Shown here in pieces: positions 58,278 through 64,000 of a stretch of DNA of 64,000 nt (the stretch's first letter is position 1; every line of letters begins with the position of its first letter). Source of the stretch: WLMZ01 sp039920665. Its GTDB lineage: Bacteria; Actinomycetota; Acidimicrobiia; Acidimicrobiales; Ilumatobacteraceae. The DNA lies in contig JBDSDH010000150.1 of NCBI GenBank assembly GCA_039920665.1, positions 29,369 through 93,368 on the forward strand, given 5' to 3'. A program made the translations under genes and the position numbers. The notes beneath the pieces were generated by a model. It worked only from the letters and a program-made list of their open reading frames with translations, searched no databases and was not told the origin of the DNA.

Positions 58278-60131
58278 ATGCAAGCAGCACAGTCAGGCAG
58301 TGGGGGAGGCAAGAAGAACTCCACCGCGATGAAGCGCTACGGGCCGATCATCGGCATCGTCGCGGTGGTACTGATCGGCATCATCGCCGTCCTTGCGTTG
58401 GGTGGGGGTGACGACGACAAGAACGTTGCGACCGACACGACAGTCGCAACCAGCGAGGCGGCCACCACGACCGCCGTGTCCACCGAAACCGGGGCGACCA
58501 CCGAGACCGGGGCGACGACGGCATCGTCGGCGCCGGCATCAGCACCGCCCGGTACCGACGGATCGACCGTCGAGACGTCGCCGGTCACCGATGTTCCTGC
58601 CGGCGAGCTGACCTTCCCGATGTCGTTCACCCAGGCCGCCGAGCAGAACGTCACCGTCGATTGGGGCGATCGGTGCGACACCGATCGCGGCACGATCGCC
58701 GTGCCCGACTTCTTCGCAGCCGAGTGCTACGCGCCGTTCGTCGGCGACAACGGCGGCGAAACTGCCCAGGGCGTCACTGCCGACGAGATCACGATCGCGG
58801 TGTACCAGGGGCAGCCGAACGACCCGATCATCGCCTACATCACCGACGCGATCAAGGTCGAAGACACCAACGCCCAGATCGCTGACTCGTATCAGAACAT
58901 GGTCGACTACTACCAGACGTTCTACGAGACCTACGGCCGCAAGGTGAAGTTGGTCTTCGTCGATGGCACGGGGATCGCTACCGACGAGACGGCCGCGCGC
59001 TCCGACGCTGTCCGGATCGCCGAGGAGATCAAGCCGTTCATGGTGTGGGGTGGTCCCGCACTGACGAGCGCGTTCGCCGACGAACTCGCCGCTCACGACA
59101 TCTCGTGTCTCTCGTGCACGCCGGGCCAACCGCCGGACTGGTACGTCGACCGCGATCCGCTCGTATTCGGCATCGTCACCGGTGCCGAACAGGCCCAGGT
59201 GCACCTGCTGGAGATGATCCAGAAAATGTTGATCGGCAAGAACGCGACCCACGCCGGCGACGAGTTCGTCGACAAGCCGCGTACGTTCGGGCTGCTCTAC
59301 ATCGAGAGCAGTGCAAAGTCGAAAGAGCTCGCGGACAAGTTCGCGGCCGGGATGGAAGCCAACGGAGCTGCGTTCACCGAACGGGTCGCCTATCAGCTCG
59401 ATCCGGGCACGATCCAGCAGCAGGCATCGCAGGCGATCGCCAAGTTCAAGGCGGCCGGCGTGACCACGATCGTGTTCAACGGCGACCCGGTGGCCCCGCG
59501 AGACTTCACCAAGGAAGCCACCGCCCAGGGCTATTTTCCGGAGTGGTTCATCGGCTCGTCGGCCCTCGTCGACACCAACGCCTTCGCCCGCACCTACGAC
59601 CCCGAGCAGTGGCAGCACGCCTTCGGCTACACCTACCTCGCGGCCAAGGTCGATGCGTCCACGAGCGGCTACTACTTCCTCCACACCTGGTTCACGGGTC
59701 AGGAGCCCCAGGCCAAGGACACGATCAACATCTTTGCACCCAACGCCGCCGTCTTCTACGCCGCACTGCAGGGCGTTGGCCCGGACCTGACCCACGAGAC
59801 GTGGAAGGACGCGCTGTTCAACGGTGCCCAGACCCCCAAGGCGCTCACCCAGCCGTCGCTCGGTTGGGGCGACAAGGGGATCTGGCCCGACCCTGACTAT
59901 GTCGGCATCGACGACGCGACGATGTTCTGGTGGGATCCAACTGCCACCGGTCCCGATGAGATCCGTCGCGAAGGAACGGGTATGTACCAGTTCGTCGATG
60001 GCGGCGCCCGCTACCTGCCCGGCGAATGGCCGACCGTCGACAAGTTCTTCGATCCTGATGAGGCGGTCTCGATCTATCTCGATCCTCCGGCCTCGGAGAC
60101 GCCACCCACGTACCCGTCACCAGCCGGGTGA
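58278..60131 (+). CDS. Branched-chain amino acid-type ABC substrate-binding protein, membrane-anchored
   Basis: This is a 617-residue periplasmic-binding (type I) protein. A basic N-terminus and one TM helix (YGPIIGIVAVVLIGIIAVLALG, residues 21-42) replace a signal peptide. There is no lipobox, so the protein is probably anchored by an uncleaved helix. A Thr/Ala-rich linker with TETGAT repeats (about 70-85) follows. The binding domain contains 'EITIAVYQGQPNDPIIAYIT', 'VWGGPALTSAFADELAAHDISCLSC' and 'AGVTTIVFNGDPVAPRDFTKEATAQGYFPEWFIGSSAL'. It ends the fused-transporter operon and presumably feeds the LivHM/MFS-LivFG system. The ligand is unknown. Confidence 0.88.
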   Translation: MQAAQSGSGGGKKNSTAMKRYGPIIGIVAVVLIGIIAVLALGGGDDDKNVATDTTVATSEAATTTAVSTETGATTETGATTASSAPASAPPGTDGSTVETSPVTDVPAGELTFPMSFTQAAEQNVTVDWGDRCDTDRGTIAVPDFFAAECYAPFVGDNGGETAQGVTADEITIAVYQGQPNDPIIAYITDAIKVEDTNAQIADSYQNMVDYYQTFYETYGRKVKLVFVDGTGIATDETAARSDAVRIAEEIKPFMVWGGPALTSAFADELAAHDISCLSCTPGQPPDWYVDRDPLVFGIVTGAEQAQVHLLEMIQKMLIGKNATHAGDEFVDKPRTFGLLYIESSAKSKELADKFAAGMEANGAAFTERVAYQLDPGTIQQQASQAIAKFKAAGVTTIVFNGDPVAPRDFTKEATAQGYFPEWFIGSSALVDTNAFARTYDPEQWQHAFGYTYLAAKVDASTSGYYFLHTWFTGQEPQAKDTINIFAPNAAVFYAALQGVGPDLTHETWKDALFNGAQTPKALTQPSLGWGDKGIWPDPDYVGIDDATMFWWDPTATGPDEIRREGTGMYQFVDGGARYLPGEWPTVDKFFDPDEAVSIYLDPPASETPPTYPSPAG

Positions 60132-60157
60132 CCGGTTCGGATCCGGACGATCCGTGA

Positions 60158-60820
60158 TCAATCGGGAAGTCGCCAGTCGATCGGCTGGCGACTTCCCGCG
60201 ATCAGGGCCTCATTGGTGCGGCTGAACGGTCGACTGCCGAAGAACCCGTTGTGGGCCGAGAGCGGCGACGGGTGGGCGCTCTCGATCACGCTGTGGCGTT
60301 CGGTGTCGATCAATGCCTTCTTCTTGCGGGCGTGGCTGCCCCACAGGATGAACACGACCGGCTCGGTCTTGTCGTTGACCACCCGGATCACCTGATCGGT
60401 GAACGTCTCCCAGCCCTTGCCCTGATGACTGGCGGCTTGGCCGCCACGAACGGTGAGCGTGGTGTTGAGGAGCAACACGCCCTGCTCCGCCCAGTGCTCG
60501 AGGTTGCCGTGGCGGGGCGGGGAGATGCCGAGATCCGACTGCAGTTCCTTGTAGATGTTCTGCAGCGACGGCGGCACCGCAACCCCTCGGCGCACCGAGA
60601 AGCACAGCCCGTGGGCCTGGCGCGGTCCGTGGTACGGGTCCTGGCCGAGGATCATCACCCGGGTGTTCGCGTACGACGTGAGATGGATTGCCGAGAACAC
60701 GTCCTCGTTGGGCGGGTAGACGGTGTGCTCGGCGCGTTCCTGGCGGACGAAATCCTGCAGTGGCTTCCAGTACGGCTTCTCGAACTCGGCTCGCAGCAGT
60801 GGATTCCAATCGGTGGCCAT
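60158..60820 (-). CDS. ung: Uracil-DNA glycosylase (family 1)
   Basis: This is a 220-residue base-excision repair enzyme. It has the water-activating motif 'VMILGQDPYHGPRQAHGLCFSV' (residues 55-76; catalytic Asp in GQDPYHG), the uracil-pocket Asn in 'QGVLLLNTTLTVRGGQAASHQGKGW' (about 115-140) and the His loop 'HPSPLSAHNGFFGSRPFS' (about 183-200). All key residues are present and length is normal for family 1. It is divergent from a PLP-dependent desulfhydrase gene and convergent with the binding-protein gene. The last codons form part of a strong hairpin (60163-60198). Confidence 0.97.
   Translation of the reverse strand: MATDWNPLLRAEFEKPYWKPLQDFVRQERAEHTVYPPNEDVFSAIHLTSYANTRVMILGQDPYHGPRQAHGLCFSVRRGVAVPPSLQNIYKELQSDLGISPPRHGNLEHWAEQGVLLLNTTLTVRGGQAASHQGKGWETFTDQVIRVVNDKTEPVVFILWGSHARKKKALIDTERHSVIESAHPSPLSAHNGFFGSRPFSRTNEALIAGSRQPIDWRLPD
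60163..60198. terminator. Bidirectional terminator-like hairpin overlapping the end of ung
   Basis: CGGGAAGTCGCCAG (60163-60176) and CTGGCGACTTCCCG (60185-60198) are exact reverse complements around an 8-nt loop. The stem starts 32 nt after the binding-protein stop and also forms the last codons of ung, read on the other strand. It could serve both convergent genes, with the ung-side stop lying inside the hairpin region. Confidence 0.65.
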
Positions 60821-60884
60821 CGTTTCAGTGTTATCACGGCGTCGCGCCGCCGCTCCAACGGCGATGGCGCGTACAGTTTCTGCA

Positions 60885-61913
60885 ATGCCTCTGCGACGTC
60901 TGGCCGCCTTCCCCAGAGCTCATCTCGCCTCACTTCCGACTCCGCTCGAACGCCTGATGCTCGGTCCGCAGCGTGCAGGAGCTCCGCGATTGTGGATCAA
61001 ACGCGACGACCTCACCGGCCTCGGCCTCGGTGGCAACAAGGCTCGCAAGCTCGAATACCTCTGTGCCGAAGCATTGGCGATCGGTGCCGACAGCTTGGTC
61101 ACCGTCGGTGCCGCCCAATCGAACCATTGCCGGACGACCGCTGCCGCCGGCGCGCAACTCGGGTTGGAGACCCACCTCGTCCTGTCCGGCTCGAGGCCCA
61201 AGACGCTCGTCGGAAACCAGTTGTTGGCGCATCTGTTCGGTGCCCACCTGCATTACACGGGCGCACCCGACACGCACTGGGGTGCGCTCGAGATCGCGCG
61301 TGAGACCCTCACCGACGAACTGAGCGCCGATGGTCTGCGTCCGCATTCGATTCCGATGGGCGGCAGCACGCCGGTCGGCGCGCTCGGCTATGTGTCGGCG
61401 ATGATCGAGATTGTCGAGCAGTGCCAAGCACTCGACATCTCTGCCACTTCGATCGTGTTCACCTCGTCGAGCGGCGGGACCCACGCAGGCCTGGTTGCGG
61501 GCCGCGCCTTGCTGCGCTCGATCGGTCAGCCGGCTCCCGAACTGCTGGCGATCGGCGTGGCCAAGGGCGTGCTGATGGGGATGCCGGACATCGCCACCCT
61601 GGCGACAGACGCCTTGGCGTTGATCGACGCCGACGGGGTCGTGGGCTCCGCTGAGGTGCTGGACGACGACGTCGTGGTGGACACGCGCTGGATTGGCGAC
61701 GACTACGGCGTGCCCACCGCTGCCGGCGACGACGCGATCCGCTTGGCTGCCCGCACGGCCGGCCTGGTCTTGGACCGCACCTACTCCGGCAAAGGCTTGG
61801 CCGGTCTGCTCGGCAACGTCGCCGATGGCCGCTGGTCACCGGACGACGACGTGATCTTCATCCACACTGGCGGCACCCCCACCGTGTTCGTGCCCGACGA
61901 CGTCCCGGCCTGA
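60885..61913 (+). CDS. D-cysteine desulfhydrase / ACC deaminase-family PLP enzyme
   Basis: This 342-residue fold-type II PLP enzyme has the PLP Lys in 'RLWIKRDDLTGLGLGGNKARKLEYLCAEAL' (about residue 50). A 'VTVGAAQSNHCRTTAAAGAQLGLETHLVLSG' segment (about 75-105) is typical of D-cysteine desulfhydrase and ACC deaminase. 'FTSSSGGTHAGLVAGRAL' (about 195) binds the PLP phosphate. The family yields pyruvate, ammonia and H2S from D-cysteine, or 2-oxobutyrate from ACC. The Gly-rich 'LGLGGNKARKLE' and general pattern favour D-cysteine desulfhydrase-like activity (DcyD), but the substrate is not certain. ATG 60885 fits the family; the gene faces away from ung. Confidence 0.85.
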   Translation: MPLRRLAAFPRAHLASLPTPLERLMLGPQRAGAPRLWIKRDDLTGLGLGGNKARKLEYLCAEALAIGADSLVTVGAAQSNHCRTTAAAGAQLGLETHLVLSGSRPKTLVGNQLLAHLFGAHLHYTGAPDTHWGALEIARETLTDELSADGLRPHSIPMGGSTPVGALGYVSAMIEIVEQCQALDISATSIVFTSSSGGTHAGLVAGRALLRSIGQPAPELLAIGVAKGVLMGMPDIATLATDALALIDADGVVGSAEVLDDDVVVDTRWIGDDYGVPTAAGDDAIRLAARTAGLVLDRTYSGKGLAGLLGNVADGRWSPDDDVIFIHTGGTPTVFVPDDVPA

Positions 61914-61923
61914 GGCCCCGAGC

Positions 61924-61977
61924 GGCTGTCGACAGCCTCACGAGTCCCACACGGGCTCTGCGGGGCTGTCGACAGCC
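61924..61977. repeat. Palindrome doublet (GGCTGTCGACAGCC x2, 40 bp apart), locus 4
   Basis: Copies lie at 61924-61937 and 61964-61977, just after the stop of the desulfhydrase-like gene (61913). TCACGAGTCC follows both copies, so here the 40-bp unit itself is visibly tandemly duplicated (core plus flank). Confidence 0.92.
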
Positions 61978-62035
61978 TCACGAGTCCGCAAAAATCAGGC
62001 GGGACGGGCCCCCGTGGAGCCGCGACACTGTGGTG

Positions 62036-62596
62036 ATGGAGCAACGACTGCCGGACCACGTGACCTCACCGCGGCTGACGCTGCGGCAATGGGTCGAGAG
62101 CGATGTCGATCCATTGGCGGCTGCGATTGCCGCCAGCACCGAGCACCTGCGTCCGTGGATGCCGTGGATCGAAGCCGAACCGCTCGATCGCGAGCAACGT
62201 CTGGCGCTGATTCGCACATGGCGAGCTGGCTGGGAGCGAGGTGGCGATTCGGTGGTGGGCTTGTTCGATGTCGACGGATGTGTCGTCGGCGGCAGCGGAT
62301 TGCACCGCCGACGCGGCCCGGGAGTGCTCGAGATCGGCTATTGGGTCGGCTTCGATCACATCCGCCAGGGGTATGCCACCGAAGCGACGCGTGCGCTGAC
62401 CGCAGCCGCGCTCTCGGTCGAGGGCATCGACCGAGTGGAGATCCATCACGATCGGGCCAATGTCGCCAGCGGGCGAGTCCCGAAAGCGCTCGGTTACACA
62501 TTCGCGGACGAACACGATCGTGCCGCTGTCGCCCCAGCCGAGACCGGCGTCGATTGGCGATGGACCATGCAGCGCGACGACTGGAGAAGTGGCTGA
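62036..62596 (+). CDS. GNAT (RimJ/RimL-type) N-acetyltransferase
   Basis: This is a 186-residue acetyltransferase. RimJ/L-like start 'VTSPRLTLRQWVESDVDPLAAAIAASTEHLRPWMPWIEAEPL' (residues 9-50), core strands 'VGLFDVDGCVVGGSGLHRRRGPGVLEIGYWVG' (about 72-103) and the acetyl-CoA loop 'FDHIRQGYATEATRALTAAAL' (about 104-125; R.GYAT) are clear. The acceptor is unknown (ribosomal protein N-terminus, other amine or antibiotic). GTG codons at 62030 and 62033 precede ATG 62036 in frame. It is followed 25 nt downstream by a ROK gene. Confidence 0.88.
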   Translation: MEQRLPDHVTSPRLTLRQWVESDVDPLAAAIAASTEHLRPWMPWIEAEPLDREQRLALIRTWRAGWERGGDSVVGLFDVDGCVVGGSGLHRRRGPGVLEIGYWVGFDHIRQGYATEATRALTAAALSVEGIDRVEIHHDRANVASGRVPKALGYTFADEHDRAAVAPAETGVDWRWTMQRDDWRSG

Positions 62597-62621
62597 GGAG
62601 TGGGTGGGGTACCCTCGCCCG

Positions 62622-63527
62622 ATGGATGTCGTGCTCGCCGTTGACGTCGGCGGAACCAAGTTGGCCGTCGGGTTGATGACGATGGCGGGCGAACTGATCG
62701 ATCTCGCCCGAGAGCCTGTCGACCACGATCTCGATGGCGAGGGCATCTTCACCCAACTCGAAGGCTTGGTCGAAGGTCAACTCGAACGAGCACGCGAGCA
62801 CCACGAGGTCAGACCGGTTGCGGTCGGGGTTGGCTGTGCAGGCCCGGTGACGAGGAATTGTGAGGCGGTGTCGCCGATCAACATCAGCGCTTGGCGGGCG
62901 TTCCCGCTCCGCGAGCGGCTCCGAGAGATCACCGGCCTCGACGTCTACGGCGACATGGACGCCAAGGCGCTCGCTCTGGCCGAGGGTTGGGTCGGCGCTG
63001 CCCAGGGTCGCAGCAACTTCATGGCGATGGTGGTGTCGACGGGTGTTGGCGGCGGCATCGTCCTCGACGGACAACTGCTCGACGGCGCGACCGGCAACGC
63101 CGGCCACATCGGTCATGTCATCGTCGAACCGAACGGACGACGGTGTGTGTGCGGTGCCCGTGGATGCCTCGAAGCAGAGGCCTCCGGTCCCGCGATCGAA
63201 GCCATCACCGGCCGACCCCCGACAGAACCGACCTACGACATCATGGTTCGTACCGGGCGACTCGTCGGCCGTGGCGTGGCCTCGGTATGCAATGCGCTCG
63301 ATCTCGACCTTGTCGTGGTCGGCGGGTCGGTCGCACTTGGTTTCGGGGCGACATTCTTCAACGCCGCTCAGGACAGCCTGTCCGAGCACTGCCGACTCGC
63401 GTTCAGTCGCAGCGTGCGAATCACCCCGGCCCGGCTCGGCGATCGGGGCCCGCTCATCGGTGCTGGCGCTGTGGGTTTGCGTGGTCTGCATCGGGGTACC
63501 CGTTCAGCTGGCACGCCGACGACGTAG
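62622..63527 (+). CDS. ROK-family sugar kinase (glucokinase-like)
   Basis: This is a 301-residue ROK protein without a DNA-binding domain, so a kinase rather than a repressor. It shows the phosphate-binding 'VLAVDVGGTKLAVGLMTMAG' (residues 3-22), 'GVGCAGPVTRNCEAVSPINISAWRAFPLRERL' (about 70-100), 'DMDAKALALAEGWVGAAQG', 'VVSTGVGGGIVLDGQLLDGATGNAGHIGHVIVEPNG' (about 140-175, with catalytic Asp region and GHIG) and the zinc motif 'RRCVCGARGCLEAEASG' (CxCGxxGCxE). Glucose, N-acetylglucosamine or another hexose could be the substrate. ATG 62622 (MDVVLAVDVGG) is chosen; a GTG 33 nt upstream is in frame. Confidence 0.92.
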   Translation: MDVVLAVDVGGTKLAVGLMTMAGELIDLAREPVDHDLDGEGIFTQLEGLVEGQLERAREHHEVRPVAVGVGCAGPVTRNCEAVSPINISAWRAFPLRERLREITGLDVYGDMDAKALALAEGWVGAAQGRSNFMAMVVSTGVGGGIVLDGQLLDGATGNAGHIGHVIVEPNGRRCVCGARGCLEAEASGPAIEAITGRPPTEPTYDIMVRTGRLVGRGVASVCNALDLDLVVVGGSVALGFGATFFNAAQDSLSEHCRLAFSRSVRITPARLGDRGPLIGAGAVGLRGLHRGTRSAGTPTT

Positions 63528-63563
63528 TGTCGTTCCGGTACCGATCGAGCAGAGGATGACCCG

Positions 63564-64000
63564 GTGACGAAGATTCGCAAATCAGGAAACTCATCGATGA
63601 TCGATGACCGTCGAGGGCAGAGCGGCGGCGGCGGCGGCCTCGGAGGGATGCTCGGTGGCGGTGGCGGTGGGATCAACCTGCCGACCAAGATGGGCGGTGG
63701 CGTGATCGGCATCCTGATCGCGCTTGCCGTGCTGTTCCTTCCCAAGCTGCTCAACGGCTCCGGTCCGTCCAACCAAGCGGTCGACACCGGCACGAGCAGC
63801 GGCACCGAGTCGACGAACGACTGTGATACCGAGACCGCCCAAATCGTGTGTGGGGCAACCGAGGATGTTCAGGCATTCTGGAAGCGCGAATTCGCCAGCC
63901 GCGGTGAGACCTACTCCGACACCCAGACGGTCTTCTACAGTGGATCGACCGATACCGGCTGTGGCACGGCGTCGTCATCGACCGGACCGTTCTTCTGCCC
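63564..64000 (+). CDS. Neutral zinc metallopeptidase-like membrane protein (YpfJ/KPN_02809 family), N-terminal part
   Basis: GTG 63564 (AGAGGA upstream) opens a frame that runs to the window edge (145 residues visible). 'IDDRRGQSGGGGGLGGMLGGGGGGINLP' is followed by a TM helix (GVIGILIALAVLFLPKLL, about 47-64). An external part begins 'DTETAQIVCGATEDVQAFWKREFASRGETYSDTQTVFYSGSTDTGCGTASSSTGPFFC'. The Cys-containing 'TGCG.A.S..GPF.CP' segment is diagnostic of the YpfJ family, whose C-terminal part would hold the HExxH zinc site beyond this window. The catalytic part is therefore not visible. Confidence 0.85.
   Translation, partial: MTKIRKSGNSSMIDDRRGQSGGGGGLGGMLGGGGGGINLPTKMGGGVIGILIALAVLFLPKLLNGSGPSNQAVDTGTSSGTESTNDCDTETAQIVCGATEDVQAFWKREFASRGETYSDTQTVFYSGSTDTGCGTASSSTGPFFC

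Noticed and set aside
21521..61977. Palindrome doublets considered as attachment sites or transposon ends
   Set aside because: No integrase or transposase and no target duplication are visible around any of the four loci; they are kept as repeats of unknown role.
1..64000. tRNA or rRNA genes
   Set aside because: No cloverleaf with a GTTCRANNC arm and CCA-type end, and no rRNA-like sequence, was recognised on either strand; a covariance-model scan would be decisive.

Overview
The window is a GC-rich actinobacterial chromosome segment with about 58 recognisable protein genes, no rRNA, no tRNA that I can see, no IS element and no CRISPR array. An F420-type nitroreductase (DUF385), a DinB-like TIGR03086 protein, a glucosyl-3-phosphoglycerate synthase beside a FolP2-like protein, many ECF sigma factors, Thr-rich lipoproteins and frequent GTG starts all point to Actinomycetota. 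The mixture resembles Acidimicrobiia such as Ilumatobacter, but that placement is inference.

Layout. 1-4.2 kb: a partial secreted beta-propeller-like protein, a large MalT-like/BTAD regulator and a TIGR03086 protein with a small leader ORF. 4.4-11.7 kb: an oligopeptide-type ABC system (lipoprotein, two permeases, double ATPase) with a hairpin after the binding-protein gene and an opposed PH-like membrane gene inside it. 11.8-15.1 kb: an Asp/His-rich cupin, a TIGR02960 sigma factor and an ECF42 sigma/DGPF pair. 15.2-22.9 kb: two thiolases, a MarR regulator, an acyl-CoA dehydrogenase, MFS and BenE carriers and an XRE-cupin regulator. 23-29.4 kb: small lipoproteins, a CbiZ-like amidohydrolase, a DUF3048 lipoprotein, an NTF2-like protein, a nitroreductase, and a 2-oxoglutarate oxygenase/HD oxygenase pair that looks like a phosphonate (TmpA/TmpB-type) pathway. 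29.5-41.4 kb: a DUF4062/STAND-like TPR protein, an ECF sigma/anti-sigma pair with a target-like lipoprotein, a tightly coupled four-gene operon (lipoprotein, DUF2207, SLOG, TrkA-N/RyR membrane protein), a pentapeptide-repeat protein and a TetR regulator. 41.5-52.2 kb: carotenoid oxygenase, agmatine-to-putrescine genes, amidase, an ECF sigma pseudogene, gpgS/folP2-like, a folB-folK fusion, an ornithine-type decarboxylase and an IPNS-like oxygenase. 52.2-64 kb: YihY, a branched-chain-type ABC system built from fused proteins (LivH-LivM; MFS-LivF-LivG; anchored binding protein), ung, a D-cysteine desulfhydrase-like enzyme, GNAT, ROK kinase and a partial YpfJ-like metallopeptidase.

Beyond the genes, the spacers are unusually structured. 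Four loci carry two copies of the palindrome GGCTGTCGACAGCC, always exactly 40 bp centre to centre. Two loci carry a 46-bp palindrome centred on GAATTC. Several spacers hold short tandem arrays, four of them with a 9-bp unit but unrelated sequence. The strongest candidates for uncharacterised biology are the SLOG/RyR operon (35.4-39.9 kb), the MFS-LivF-LivG fusion (55.3-58.2 kb), the TmpA/TmpB-like pair (27.6-29.4 kb) and the 40-bp palindrome doublets.
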